From Fibrobacter sp. (GTDB lineage: Bacteria; Fibrobacterota; Fibrobacteria; Fibrobacterales; Fibrobacteraceae): a DNA stretch of 60,183 bases. The stretch covers positions 1-60,183 of the forward strand of contig NZ_JAFZKX010000040.1 in NCBI RefSeq assembly GCF_017551775.1, in the 5' to 3' direction. Positions within the stretch are counted from its first letter, which is position 1. The number at the start of each line of letters is the position of its first letter. Positions 7,461 through 16,898 of the stretch are shown here, in pieces. Under the pieces are notes generated by a model. That model was given only the letters and a program-made list of their open reading frames with translations, did no database searches and was not told the DNA's origin. A program made the translations under genes and the position numbers.

Positions 7461-10400
7461 ATGCAAAAAATAGTATCTATAATTTTACTTTCTTTGGCTA
7501 ACTTAGCAAACGCAATCGTCGTCTATACATTAGACGAGCAGTATTCACAAGTAGATCAAACGGTCCTAAGATTCAGAATAGAAAACAATTCCAGCGATAC
7601 TTTGAATGGTGTTGAACTACGTTATCATGTCGTCCAAAACACTTCAAACATAGACGAACCAGATTTGTATTACCTTCCCGGAGGCATGGCCAACTGGTCT
7701 TTTGATGATTCCGTCAATGCGACCCTTGTCATCTACTTTCCAACAACCATTCTTTATCCTGGAGATACTTTAGGTGGTATTTCTGGTTTTTCAGTAGGCC
7801 TTCATAACCATAATTGGTCCATATGGACAAAAAGCGATGACCCATCCCAGCCAAAATCCAACACATTCACCATTGCGAACAATGTGGAAATAATGTCTGG
7901 AGGTCAATTACTAATGTCCGATGTTGAAAAACACGCCGGTTGCCCCTCCATCCAGTTTATCGAAATACAAAAGGATTCCGTTTCGCTGCTGGTTCTACAA
8001 CAATCTAGTTCCGATTCACCTTTGATAACCATCAAAAACAAAAACGGATATTTAGTAACCGCAAATCTTAATGCTACTGAGTTCGATTCAATAGGACAAA
8101 AAATTTGGCATGGATACATGCCCACCCAAGACTCTATCGAACATCGCGGAGAATTAACAGCAGAATGTAACGGCAATATTTTGGCTTATTTTGCATATGG
8201 TTGGAAACCAACAAATGCAGCAGCTGCTGTATCAAAAAAACTTTGGGAATCAGCCGAAACCTTTGTAAAAGCCGATTTTGACATGGGTTTCAATCAAGGC
8301 TTAATTGAGGGACAACGCATAGCCTTACAGAAGGATTCTTTAGGAAAATTCCTTGATGCTAAACAAGCTGCAAATTGGAAATTCTACCGATCATGGGAAA
8401 TACCTGGCGAAAACCCAATGCCCACAATCCGAACCCAAATGCTAATGCGATACAACCAACAAGATATTGATTCGCTCTTTCTTGAATGGAGCCCAATCGA
8501 AGGCTGCGATCTATATCATCTTATTGTTATACAGGTTTCAACCGCAAACGATTCCGTTGTATACGGAGACACAATTGTTTCAAAACCCACAGAAAACACT
8601 TCAATCAAAATTGAGGTTCCTTCCGCTGGAAAATACATTTGGTATGTGGAGCCTCTTGTTGAAGTTGATATGAGCGAAGAGGACGAACGTAAAGAATACT
8701 ACTATGTCAATGGAGATGTTATTTCTCATGAGCCTCGTCGTGGGCTTTGGAAAAGATTTGAAAATTGGGCAAAAAAGACCGTATCAAACGTTGTTCAAAC
8801 GTTTACCCCCATTACATATACTCTTATCAATGACGGAAGTCTAATCGACAATATTGGGACTTCCATTGCTCATCTTAATCCCATCGGAATAATCCTGACT
8901 TTCGTTCCAACCCAAACAATGCATGAGAAAGTCAACATTATAACGAAAAACATGAAATGGCTCCAAGAAACGTATAAAGAAGAATATATACATGAAGCTC
9001 TCCCAACAAATGCATGCTTTGGATCGAGTGCTTTTTGTGCAATGAAAGATACTAGAATGCTTGCCGAAAACTGGAGTGTCGGTTTTAATGAAACAAACTG
9101 GGATAAAATCTTTCTAAAATATACTGTCAATGGAAATATAAATGATGCCGTTCGTAACCGCTGCTGGCTCACAATGGCCCAAATGATAAACCACTACAAG
9201 GGAGGAAATATTGCATCTGACGAGATTCTTTATAATGTAAGAGGCGGATTTAGCAACACCACAGGAAGCAATCCTATAGAATCAATGCAATCCGTCAGTT
9301 ATGCTCTTAAGCAGACATTATTGGATCAAACTTTATATACTTTTTTTGTAAACGCATACCATTCGATGGGTGTTTTACCTACAGATAATGGTTGGACATC
9401 TATTTTTCCCATTTCACATACAGTTGTGAACACATCCATTGACGGCTGGCTAGTCGGGACACCAAGACTCAATACCATTATCAGCACAATAGAATCCGGC
9501 AATGTTCTTGGAGTCTCTCAACTAAATGACGGAGCGGGTGGCTTTCACGCTATGGTTCTTAATGGGTACAGAATAGACACTGATGGCAAAGTCTACATCC
9601 ATTTGTTAAATACTCATAATATGGGCGAAGAAGAATGGCGATATTATTGCAACATTTCTTTTCTTGGAGTGGATCTTGTCGCACAATTTATCGCTAATGG
9701 AATAGGACAATTTATTGACTATTTAAGAGAATTAGGCGAAGAAGAATCTCCCTTAAGCGGAGACATGTTTATTACTTATTACATTCCTCCTTTTTATGCA
9801 AACGGACGTCTCACAGACGAAAGCATATTCAATGATTCTGATGGTGACGGCATAGTCGATATTGACGAGAATAAACGATTCAGAACAAATGCTTTTAATC
9901 CTGATTCCGATGGTGATGGAATAAATGATTATGACGAAATTTATGAATACAAGTTGTGCGAAACATATAGTGGGAAATTCATGCCTCACATTGAAGTTTC
10001 CTTTGACGAAGATGGCAACAAAAAAATCAAAATCCACAATGAGCCACAACTACAATACAGAACACAATCTGATTTTGATCAGGATGGTCTACATGCTGCT
10101 ATAGATCCAGATTCCGACGGAGATGGCTATTGCGACATTGATGAAAAAGGGTTTATAGGGAACTTAGAAATTCACAATTGCGAACGATTTGATGCATCAA
10201 AACATCCAGATGGAGTTATTCCAAAATGCAGAGATAATACAGTCGCTCTACTCGCAAAGGAAAAAATACAACTAAACGACAGGGCAACCTGCGTTTCTTT
10301 GAATGGCTCCCATTGTCCCGTCGCATCATACGGAACAGCATTCAACAATGTCTACGGAGTGAGTCTTGGCGTAAGCGCTTTCGTAGGCAATATCTACTCT

Positions 10401-11111
10401 GCAAAATCAATTTTATTGCGCGACAGAGCTAACGTATATGGAAACATAGAAACAGGCGGTTCTGTAGTCAAGCAAAGTTCCACATCCATCATTACAGGGA
10501 GAGTGGTTGAAAATTCCATATTATCCTCAGCCTATACAAATCTTTACGCATCAGTTCTTGACAATGCAACTCACAACATCGATTTTACAATATATCGCCA
10601 ACATTCTGTTAATTCGAATGAAATTACATCCTCCTACATTTTTGGAATCGGCGCAAACAATACTGATTTCAACTTTAACTCAGGCTCAAATTTAATATTT
10701 GATTTAACCGGCAATCTACTTGCTGGGTCCCTAAAATTCCAAGATGGAGCAAGATTGTACGCACCAACCGAGAACGTGGTATTTCATATAGGAAACGACT
10801 TCCAATGGAATGGAAAAATTGTGACCGACAATATGGTTTCTGCCGCACAGCATATTATGCTTTACTATTATGGAACCAACAAGGTGTTCGTACAAACGGA
10901 TTTTGCAGGAACAATCATTGCGCCCAATGCTGAAGTTGTTGTTGGTCAATCAGGCAAACACTTTTATGGGGCCATATTCGCCAAAAGTATCGTGATTCAC
11001 CAAAACACTATGGTTACTTGGGTTCCATTTGTGGAATCAACACCAAATACTATTATAGCAAAAAAAAATCTTTTGAATCAAAAATACACTATTAATTTTT
11101 GGAGGATATAA
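7461..11111 (+). CDS. Large secreted papain-like protein with calcium-type repeats
   Basis: A 1216-residue exported protein with a signal peptide (1-18, ending ANA). An N-terminal beta domain (about 20-150; VLRFRIENNSSDTLNGVELRY) resembles CBM3-like or fibro-slime-type beta sandwiches. Fibronectin-like strands follow. A papain-fold (C39/C10-like) region lies at about 540-740, with Cys568 in NRCWLTM, His696 in GGFHAMVLNGY and Asn717 in HLLNTHN as a plausible catalytic triad. At about 790-895 there are thrombospondin-type-3/dockerin-like acidic repeats (DSDGDGIVDIDE, DSDGDGINDYDE, DFDQDGL, DSDGDGYCDIDE) that should bind calcium. The last 250 residues form a repetitive beta region (about 940-1190), similar to surface beta-helix domains. 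It is far more AT-rich than the flanking glycosidase genes and overlaps nothing of the locus functionally. An adhesin or protease with a bacteriocin-like leader-peptidase fold are both possible. Confidence 0.7.
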   Translation: MQKIVSIILLSLANLANAIVVYTLDEQYSQVDQTVLRFRIENNSSDTLNGVELRYHVVQNTSNIDEPDLYYLPGGMANWSFDDSVNATLVIYFPTTILYPGDTLGGISGFSVGLHNHNWSIWTKSDDPSQPKSNTFTIANNVEIMSGGQLLMSDVEKHAGCPSIQFIEIQKDSVSLLVLQQSSSDSPLITIKNKNGYLVTANLNATEFDSIGQKIWHGYMPTQDSIEHRGELTAECNGNILAYFAYGWKPTNAAAAVSKKLWESAETFVKADFDMGFNQGLIEGQRIALQKDSLGKFLDAKQAANWKFYRSWEIPGENPMPTIRTQMLMRYNQQDIDSLFLEWSPIEGCDLYHLIVIQVSTANDSVVYGDTIVSKPTENTSIKIEVPSAGKYIWYVEPLVEVDMSEEDERKEYYYVNGDVISHEPRRGLWKRFENWAKKTVSNVVQTFTPITYTLINDGSLIDNIGTSIAHLNPIGIILTFVPTQTMHEKVNIITKNMKWLQETYKEEYIHEALPTNACFGSSAFCAMKDTRMLAENWSVGFNETNWDKIFLKYTVNGNINDAVRNRCWLTMAQMINHYKGGNIASDEILYNVRGGFSNTTGSNPIESMQSVSYALKQTLLDQTLYTFFVNAYHSMGVLPTDNGWTSIFPISHTVVNTSIDGWLVGTPRLNTIISTIESGNVLGVSQLNDGAGGFHAMVLNGYRIDTDGKVYIHLLNTHNMGEEEWRYYCNISFLGVDLVAQFIANGIGQFIDYLRELGEEESPLSGDMFITYYIPPFYANGRLTDESIFNDSDGDGIVDIDENKRFRTNAFNPDSDGDGINDYDEIYEYKLCETYSGKFMPHIEVSFDEDGNKKIKIHNEPQLQYRTQSDFDQDGLHAAIDPDSDGDGYCDIDEKGFIGNLEIHNCERFDASKHPDGVIPKCRDNTVALLAKEKIQLNDRATCVSLNGSHCPVASYGTAFNNVYGVSLGVSAFVGNIYSAKSILLRDRANVYGNIETGGSVVKQSSTSIITGRVVENSILSSAYTNLYASVLDNATHNIDFTIYRQHSVNSNEITSSYIFGIGANNTDFNFNSGSNLIFDLTGNLLAGSLKFQDGARLYAPTENVVFHIGNDFQWNGKIVTDNMVSAAQHIMLYYYGTNKVFVQTDFAGTIIAPNAEVVVGQSGKHFYGAIFAKSIVIHQNTMVTWVPFVESTPNTIIAKKNLLNQKYTINFWRI

Positions 11112-11113
11112 AC

Positions 11114-11722
11114 ATGCAAAAGATATCTAGCATACTCTTCTTTATGGTTATCAGCAGTCTCCTCGGATGTCAAACAGAAGAATTAGAATGTACTGATTCC
11201 AATCACTTTATCAGCTTAAACGTTTTAACGGCAGATAATGTTGACAGCATTCATTTTTTACTGAACAATAGAAATATTTGCCACGGGAATGTCGGTAATT
11301 TCTACAATTTACTTATTTGCGGAGATTCGTCCGTAAACGGGTATTTGAGCGCAATAGAAATTGACGATCCATCAAAAAAATGTGAAATATCGGACAAAAA
11401 AACTATATGGAAAAATTTCCACTGTTTCATCGGCAATTCTTCGGATGAAATAGATGTTGATTCTAGTGCATTAAGTCTAGAAATCTTTACTGCGACAGAA
11501 AAATCAACAATAAATATTTCTCAAGTTATTTCGGGTGGGCTGTATATAAACATCCTTCCCGAATCTGATACTACAAAATGGTTTGGGTATGAACAAAATC
11601 CCATAAGGCCATATTTTAGCGAATACCAAGCACCATCTTCGTCAACACGCTTGGGCTGCAATGATGGTTACTGCGTAGCAGCGTTGCCTATAGTCGAAAA
11701 AGAATTCTGCTTCGACAAATAA
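11114..11722 (+). CDS. Hypothetical lipoprotein
   Basis: A 202-residue predicted lipoprotein whose signal MQKISSILFFMVISSLLGC ends in a lipobox Cys. The ATG at 11114 is set by a strong GGAGGA at 11101-11106, which itself overlaps the 3' end of the preceding large gene, so the two are one operon. The body is acidic, with several Cys (ECTDS, NICHGN, LLICGD, KKCEIS, CNDGYC) suggesting disulfides. It is as AT-rich as its partner. I do not recognise a family; a partner or surface tether for the papain-like protein is inference from position only. Confidence 0.7.
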   Translation: MQKISSILFFMVISSLLGCQTEELECTDSNHFISLNVLTADNVDSIHFLLNNRNICHGNVGNFYNLLICGDSSVNGYLSAIEIDDPSKKCEISDKKTIWKNFHCFIGNSSDEIDVDSSALSLEIFTATEKSTINISQVISGGLYINILPESDTTKWFGYEQNPIRPYFSEYQAPSSSTRLGCNDGYCVAALPIVEKEFCFDK

Positions 11723-11730
11723 AAACCGCA

Positions 11731-11768
11731 AAAAAACACCCCCGAGCAAAGCCCGAGGGTGTTTTTTC
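11731..11768. terminator. Strong bidirectional terminator
   Basis: A hairpin with arms of AAAAAACACCC type and matching GGGTGTTTTTT (plus an inner CCGAG.. stem) sits between the convergent lipoprotein gene and the first GH43 gene. It provides U tracts on both strands. Confidence 0.9.
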
Positions 11769-11800
11769 TGGATGTGTGGTTTAGGGATTCTGTTTCTGGG

Positions 11801-13999
11801 CTACTTTGCAGTAGACACCATGAATTTCTTGTTGCCGACCACGGAGCGGAGCATGTACACGCCCTGCTTGAAGCCCGCCGCCTTCAGGGTCTCAGCGGCA
11901 GTACCGGCATCGAGTTCGACGCTTCCGAGGCGCTTTCCGGCAAGGTTATACACATTGTAAGTCTTTGCCGAAGTCACGTTGAATTGGGTGGCGTGGAGGG
12001 CAAAAGTCGAAATATCACCCAAAGAGAACCAGTCGACGTTCACGTTGTCACCCGTGACAAGCAGACGGATAACGTGCGTTCCCTTGGTAAGCGTGGCCTT
12101 GCCGCCATCGAATTCCTTATAGACGCTCCAGTCTTCGCCAGTCTGCGGAACCTTGATGGTATCGCCGATAAGGGTCTCTCCATCGAGCAAGAAGCAGAAG
12201 CTTGCGCCATTTTCCATGCCGGTAGAGGCAGAAACCTTGATGTCATAAGAACCGTCAGCCGGGACATCGACGGTGTATTCGAGCCATTCGCCCGAAGCCG
12301 TGTAACCGATTGCCATACCCGTACCGCCCAGCACGATGTCTACACCCTGGTCCGCACGGAAATCGGCATCGCCCTGGTTTTCGCCTTCGGAATCGCTGTA
12401 GGAATCCACATCGCCGCCGCGGCCAGTGCCAGGAATATCGTACTTTTCAGCTTCAATCTTGGCCGGAAGCTTGATAGCTTCGCCATCGTACGGCTTCTGC
12501 GGTTCGGGAGGCGTAGTGCCGCTCCCTTCGAAGCCCCAGGCCTTGATAGCCATCGTGGAATCCTTATCGCCCTTGAACACCAGGAATATCTGGTCTACAA
12601 TGCCCTTCAGGCCTTCGACATCGCACTTGTTTTCGGCAAAGGTAGACTTGTTGCCGGTATTCTTGAGAGTGCAAGTGCCAGCCAAAGTACCGCTAGCAGA
12701 ACCCGTGTGGATTTCAACCTTGTTGCCGTCGGCAGCGCTTGCCGCCTGCACCACAAAGCCCGTGGCCGCGGTACCAAAGTCAACACCGCTCACGCGGATC
12801 CAGGATTCCTTGGAAGAAAGCGGGAGCAACAGGTGTTCGGCAACCTTGCCCGGGCTCCAGTTAGAACGGCTACGGATGCCCTTCTGCTTGGAGCTCGTGA
12901 GTGCCGGATACCAGTCATACGGATCGAAGTTCTCGATCTGCTTCGGGCCTTCCTTCGTGAAGGTCAGTTCCTTCATGGTGCCGTCGTTGTTGTAGTAAAA
13001 TTCGTCCACGCTCACGCTACGGTGGTAGGCAGGAGTCGGGTTCGCCTTGCCGTCTTCGGCCGGGATCTTTTCGAGGCCGTCGTAACCGTTGGCAATACGG
13101 CGATCATGGTAAGCAACGTACCAGTGGCCCTTGAATTCGGCAATGCCATGGTGGTTGTTGTTGTTCGCGTTGATATTCTGGCCGCCAATGCTCGGGTTGC
13201 CCATGAAGATGCCCTTGTATTCATAGGGACCCATCGGGTTCTTCGACATACCATAGGCAATGCGCAAATCGGCAGTACTGTAAGAGAGGTAGTAGTTGTC
13301 TTTGTACTTGTGAATGTAGGACGCTTCCATGGCCTTCGGACCACCGATTTTCAGGTGGGTCTTGGTGCTTACATCGAAGCCCTTCATGTCCGCATTCAAC
13401 TTGTAAATGTTGAAAATATCGTTATTGTTGTTTGCTGCCGGGCGAGAATTGCTTTCGCCACCACCAAAGGTGAAATAGCCCGTGCCGTCGGTATCGAAGA
13501 AGATTGCCGGGTCGAAGCACCAGCCGATGCCATCGCAGTCCGCAATGCCGCCGCCCCAGTTGTTGATGAGTTTCTTTTCCCCTCCAAGAGGGTTCGTCCA
13601 GGGACCAGCAATGCTGTCGGCGCCAATAAGGCCGATACCGCCACCACCGCCATCGGGGAACACGATATAGAGCCTGCCGTCCTTAGGATTCACGGCAATG
13701 CCGGACGCCCAGATGGCATCGATACCGCTGACCTTGCGGGCATCGTAAATGATGCCGAAATCGGTCCAGTTTTTCATGTCCTTGGTACGGAAGCCGTAGA
13801 GGGCCTTAATTTCGTAACCGCTGGCGTTTGCCGGAGCCGGGTCGTCAGAGTCGGTAATGACGTAGAAATACGTATCGTCGGACGCCGCACCCGGGTCCGC
13901 AAGATAGTGGTAGCTGGAAATCGGATTATCGGCCAAGGTTGCCGTGGCGAGAAGTCCCACGGCAACCAGGCCGAACTTTCCCATACAATAACTTTTCAT
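11801..13999 (-). CDS. Secreted GH43 glycosidase with CBM6 (paralog 1)
   Basis: An exported arabinan/xylan-type side-chain hydrolase (about 732 residues). A signal peptide ends ATLA. The GH43 five-blade propeller (about 25-330) shows the three family acids: Asp in YHYLADPGA (base), Asp in WCFDPAIFFD (pKa modulator) and Glu in MEASYIHKY (acid). A conserved beta module follows (about 370-500; LPLSSKESWIRVSGVDFG to IFLVFKG), shared by all three GH43 genes and CBM6-like. A typical CBM6 (about 520-660; KIEAEKYDIPGTG to VNVDWFSLG) and a tail resembling a T9SS type-A sorting domain (YNVYNLAGKRLGSVELDAG .. GVYMLRSV) complete it. ATGs at 14011 and 13999 both fit; GGATG lies before the latter. alpha-L-arabinofuranosidase or beta-xylosidase specificity cannot be decided by eye. 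Confidence 0.9.
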   Translation of the reverse strand: MKSYCMGKFGLVAVGLLATATLADNPISSYHYLADPGAASDDTYFYVITDSDDPAPANASGYEIKALYGFRTKDMKNWTDFGIIYDARKVSGIDAIWASGIAVNPKDGRLYIVFPDGGGGGIGLIGADSIAGPWTNPLGGEKKLINNWGGGIADCDGIGWCFDPAIFFDTDGTGYFTFGGGESNSRPAANNNNDIFNIYKLNADMKGFDVSTKTHLKIGGPKAMEASYIHKYKDNYYLSYSTADLRIAYGMSKNPMGPYEYKGIFMGNPSIGGQNINANNNNHHGIAEFKGHWYVAYHDRRIANGYDGLEKIPAEDGKANPTPAYHRSVSVDEFYYNNDGTMKELTFTKEGPKQIENFDPYDWYPALTSSKQKGIRSRSNWSPGKVAEHLLLPLSSKESWIRVSGVDFGTAATGFVVQAASAADGNKVEIHTGSASGTLAGTCTLKNTGNKSTFAENKCDVEGLKGIVDQIFLVFKGDKDSTMAIKAWGFEGSGTTPPEPQKPYDGEAIKLPAKIEAEKYDIPGTGRGGDVDSYSDSEGENQGDADFRADQGVDIVLGGTGMAIGYTASGEWLEYTVDVPADGSYDIKVSASTGMENGASFCFLLDGETLIGDTIKVPQTGEDWSVYKEFDGGKATLTKGTHVIRLLVTGDNVNVDWFSLGDISTFALHATQFNVTSAKTYNVYNLAGKRLGSVELDAGTAAETLKAAGFKQGVYMLRSVVGNKKFMVSTAK

Positions 14000-14095
14000 A
14001 TACACATCCATTTTTAAAAGCACATTGTTGAAATGTCTGCTAACTATAATCTACCCCTAAAAAACGCCTTCTTTACCCCCCAAAAAACACATTCC

Positions 14096-14113
14096 ATTGA
14101 CTTTTTATCCATA
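14096..14113 (-). promoter_or_regulatory. 18-base element upstream of GH43 paralog 1
   Basis: This copy is identical to the element at 21367-21384 and is followed at the same spacing by the GGGTA-type motif at 14056. See the finding on this pair. Confidence 0.45.
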
Positions 14114-14159
14114 ACGACAACAAAAACGTTTTTTTGAATTTTTTGAGTAAAAAAGATGC

Positions 14160-14285
14160 GGGAGGGGCCCCAGCTCGGAGTTGCGAAGGCCGCACGGGCC
14201 CCTCCCTGCACCCTCCCCATCCTGGCGCAAGCGCCAACCTTACGGCTCAACCATGGTCATACAAGTATGACCGCGGCACTCGCCT
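14160..14285. repeat. GC-rich intergenic repeat with nested inverted repeats
   Basis: In an otherwise AT-rich gap there are three perfect inverted repeats in series: 11-bp arms at 14160-14170 and 14196-14206; GGCGC-AA-GCGCC at 14224-14235; and GGTCATAC-AA-GTATGACC at 14255-14272. The stretch ends with GCACTCGCCT (14276-14285), which recurs in a similarly organised GC-rich stretch at 58523-58532. It is probably a dispersed intergenic element of this genome. Confidence 0.5.
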
Positions 14286-14373
14286 TAACAGGTTGTGGCC
14301 GACGCTTTTCGGGCAAAAATTCGCTTATTTCCGGTCTTTTTCTCTTAAATGCAAGAAAAAGACCGTTTATTGC

Positions 14374-14410
14374 ACAAAAAAAACATCCCGGAGCGGGTCC
14401 GGGATGCCTT
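14374..14410 (-). terminator. Terminator of GH43 paralog 2
   Basis: An 8-bp stem CATCCCGG/CCGGGATG (14384-14391 and 14399-14406) has a minus-strand T run formed by the A run at 14376-14383. It lies downstream of the 14457-16691 gene. Confidence 0.8.
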
Positions 14411-14456
14411 TTAAAGTCTAATTTGCCGTTTTTTGTTAAAAAACGCAGTTTTGGGA

Positions 14457-16691
14457 TTATTCGGCGACTCTGGCCATGAATTTCTTGTTGCCGCGGACGG
14501 AACGGAGCATGTAAACGCCCTGCGGGAAGCCGGCAGTGCGGAGCGCATCCTGCACCTTGCTGCCTTCCAGGTCCACGGTACCCACCAGGGTGCCCTTCAG
14601 GTCGAACACGCGGAACGCATTGGAACTCATCGCATTCAAGTGGACCGTTTCGCGGAGAGAAATCGTGCCAATCGGTTCGGGATCGGTAGCGTCCTTGCCT
14701 TCGACAAACGTGATGTAGTCAATGTCCAGCCAGTCGCCCGTAACAGTAAAGCGCAAGATGTGTTCACCGGCGGTAAGACTTACATTCGTCTTGACCTTGT
14801 TGTAATCATCCCAGTTGTCTTCGCCTTCGTTTGCCGGGATGGCGATTTCATCGGTGATGTCATTGTCATCTATGGAAAGCTTGAAGCTGGATGTATTGGC
14901 GGCAGAAGCGACAGCGGCAAACATCGTGTAGTCACCATCCTTTTCCACATTCACCGTGTATTCAAGCCATTCGCCAGTCTGGTTGTAGCCCACCACGTAG
15001 CCGGTAGCCTTCTTGTAAATGTCAACGCCCGTATCTTCGCGGTAGCTCTTGCCACCATTGCTTTCGGCGCCATGGTCTTCGCTGTCGTTGTCGCTGTAAG
15101 AGGCCAAGCCAGCGCCACGGCCAGTACCCGGTTCATCGAAGTTTTCCATTTCGATCTTGCCCGGAATTGCCCAAGCCTTGCCGCCAAACGGCTTCTGCGG
15201 TTCAGGAGGAGTCGTGCCGCTGCCTTCGAAGCCCCAGGCCTTGATGGCCATCGTAGAATCCTGATTGCCCTTGAACACGAGGAACAACTGCTTCACAATA
15301 CCCTTGAGGCCTTCTACCTCGCACTTGTTTTCAGCATAGACAGTCTTATTGCCAGTGTTCTTGAGGGTGCAAGTACCAGCGAGGGTACCCGTTGCAGAAC
15401 CGGTGCGGATTTCAATCTTGTTGCCATCGGCAGCGCTTGCGGCTTCGACAGTGAAGCCCGTAGCGGCAGTACCGAAATCAACACCGCTCACGCGGAGCCA
15501 AGATTCCTTGGAAGAAAGCGGGAGCAAAACGTGTTCAGCCTTCTTGCCCTGCACAAAGTTGGAGCGGCTGCGGATGCCCTTCTGCTTGGAACTCGTGAGA
15601 GCCGGATACCAATCGTAGGGGTCAAAGTTTTCAATCTGTTCCGGGCCTTCGTTGGTGCAAACCACCTGCTTGATGGTACCGTCGGCATTGTAGAACATTT
15701 CGTCCACAGAAACGCTGCGGTGGTAACCTTCGTTCGGGTTGGCGCGACCGTCATCGGCCGGGATAACTTCCAATCCGTTGTGGCCCTTCGCGATACGGCG
15801 GTCATGATACACCACGTAAGAATGGCCCTTGAATTCGGCAATACCATGGTGGTTGTTGTTGCCGTTGATGCTTCGGCCGTTCATGCTCGGATCACCAAGG
15901 ATGGTACCCTTCCAGGTGTACGGACCCATTACATTATTAGAAGTACCGTAGTCAATCGTGGGAGCGCCCTGCTGCCAACCGGTACTGTACGAGAAATAGT
16001 AAGTGCCATTGTGCTTATGGATGTAAGAAGCTTCGAGCATCTTGCGGGTCGGCAAGTTGTTCACCTTCACGTGAGAGCCATTGCCCACCGGAGCGTTCTT
16101 GGCATCGTTCAACTTGACGATATCGAAGTTGTCGGTGTTCGGGCGGCTATTGCTTTCACCACCACCCCACGTAACGTAAGTGGTACCGTCGTCATCGATA
16201 AAGATGCCCGGGTCAAAGCACCAAGACACGCCATCGCAGCCGATAATGCCGCTACCGCCAACGAGCTTGTTCTTGCCGTTGCCTACGGCATTTTCCCACG
16301 GGCCGTCAATATCCGGAGCCTTGATGTAGCCGATACCGCCACCACCGCCATCGGGGAACACGATATAGAAGGTGCCGTCATGGACAGCGATGCCGGAGGC
16401 CCAAATGTCGTTAATGCCGCTCACCTTGCGGGCATCGTAAATGATGCCGTAGTCGGTCCAGTTCTGCATATCCTTACTGCGGAACGCATAGAGGGCGTAA
16501 ATCTTGTAGCCGTCAGCATTTGCCGGCGCCGGGTCATCGGAGTCCGTGATGATGTAGAAGTAATCATCGTCAGCAGCCGCACCCGGGTCCGCCAGATAGT
16601 GGTATGTAGAAATCGGGTTATCGGCGAGAGCCATGCTGGCAAGGCCGCCCACAACAGCCAAGCCAAGCTTTCCAATGGAAATCTTTTTCAT
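14457..16691 (-). CDS. Secreted GH43 glycosidase with CBM6 (paralog 2)
   Basis: A 744-residue exported GH43 enzyme, the closest relative of paralog 1 through the catalytic and middle beta domains (the segment LPLSSKESWLRVSGVDFGTAATGF is nearly identical). The signal peptide ends MALA. The GH43 acids are in YHYLADPGA, WCFDPGIFID and LEASYIHKH. A CBM6 module (about 530-680) follows, and then the sorting-type tail ending NKKFMARVAE. Its CBM6 (VDIYKKATGYVVGYNQTGEWLEYTVNV) is not like that of paralog 1 but almost the same as the one on the GH30 enzyme at 5037-7133, so the module was exchanged. The ATG at 16691 is preceded by AGGG at 9-base spacing; the ATG at 16700 has no ribosome site. It is expected to strip arabinose or xylose from xylan or arabinan outside the cell. 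Confidence 0.9.
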   Translation of the reverse strand: MKKISIGKLGLAVVGGLASMALADNPISTYHYLADPGAAADDDYFYIITDSDDPAPANADGYKIYALYAFRSKDMQNWTDYGIIYDARKVSGINDIWASGIAVHDGTFYIVFPDGGGGGIGYIKAPDIDGPWENAVGNGKNKLVGGSGIIGCDGVSWCFDPGIFIDDDGTTYVTWGGGESNSRPNTDNFDIVKLNDAKNAPVGNGSHVKVNNLPTRKMLEASYIHKHNGTYYFSYSTGWQQGAPTIDYGTSNNVMGPYTWKGTILGDPSMNGRSINGNNNHHGIAEFKGHSYVVYHDRRIAKGHNGLEVIPADDGRANPNEGYHRSVSVDEMFYNADGTIKQVVCTNEGPEQIENFDPYDWYPALTSSKQKGIRSRSNFVQGKKAEHVLLPLSSKESWLRVSGVDFGTAATGFTVEAASAADGNKIEIRTGSATGTLAGTCTLKNTGNKTVYAENKCEVEGLKGIVKQLFLVFKGNQDSTMAIKAWGFEGSGTTPPEPQKPFGGKAWAIPGKIEMENFDEPGTGRGAGLASYSDNDSEDHGAESNGGKSYREDTGVDIYKKATGYVVGYNQTGEWLEYTVNVEKDGDYTMFAAVASAANTSSFKLSIDDNDITDEIAIPANEGEDNWDDYNKVKTNVSLTAGEHILRFTVTGDWLDIDYITFVEGKDATDPEPIGTISLRETVHLNAMSSNAFRVFDLKGTLVGTVDLEGSKVQDALRTAGFPQGVYMLRSVRGNKKFMARVAE

Positions 16692-16802
16692 TTTTAACAT
16701 CCCTTTTCGACTGCACCATTACAGTCTTCACCATTGTATAATTTAACGCCCCAAAGCCCATAATTCACTCCAGCCCAAGCAATTAGCATGGACGTATTGT
16801 CC

Positions 16803-16837
16803 AAAACAAAAAAGTACTCCGAGTTACCCCGGGGTAC
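16803..16837 (-). terminator. Terminator of GH43 paralog 3
   Basis: An 8-bp stem (arms 16814-16821 and 16830-16837, one G-T pair) is followed on the minus strand by TTTTTT-G-TTTT. It lies just downstream of the 16899-19046 gene. Confidence 0.7.
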
Positions 16838-16898
16838 CTTTATGACGCCGAAAAAGGCGCCGGTCTGGATGTGTGGTGTTTAGGGACTCTTTCTGGCC

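Larger units (their letters stand above)
14000..14456. other. Intergenic region with structured repeat and shared upstream element
   Basis: This 457-base gap between two minus-strand GH43 genes carries four things. The 18-base element at 14096-14113 is shared with 21367-21384. A run of GC-rich inverted repeats lies at 14160-14272. A weak hairpin with AAAAAGACCG-type arms lies around 14335-14365. The terminator of the upstream gene lies at 14374-14410. No credible coding frame was seen. Confidence 0.6.

Noticed and set aside
11759-14017. A 752-residue open frame antisense to GH43 paralog 1 (similar long frames lie opposite GH30 and the other GH43 genes)
   Set aside because: These are mirror frames caused by strong codon bias. 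They have no signal or family motifs, while the minus-strand genes have complete catalytic motifs.
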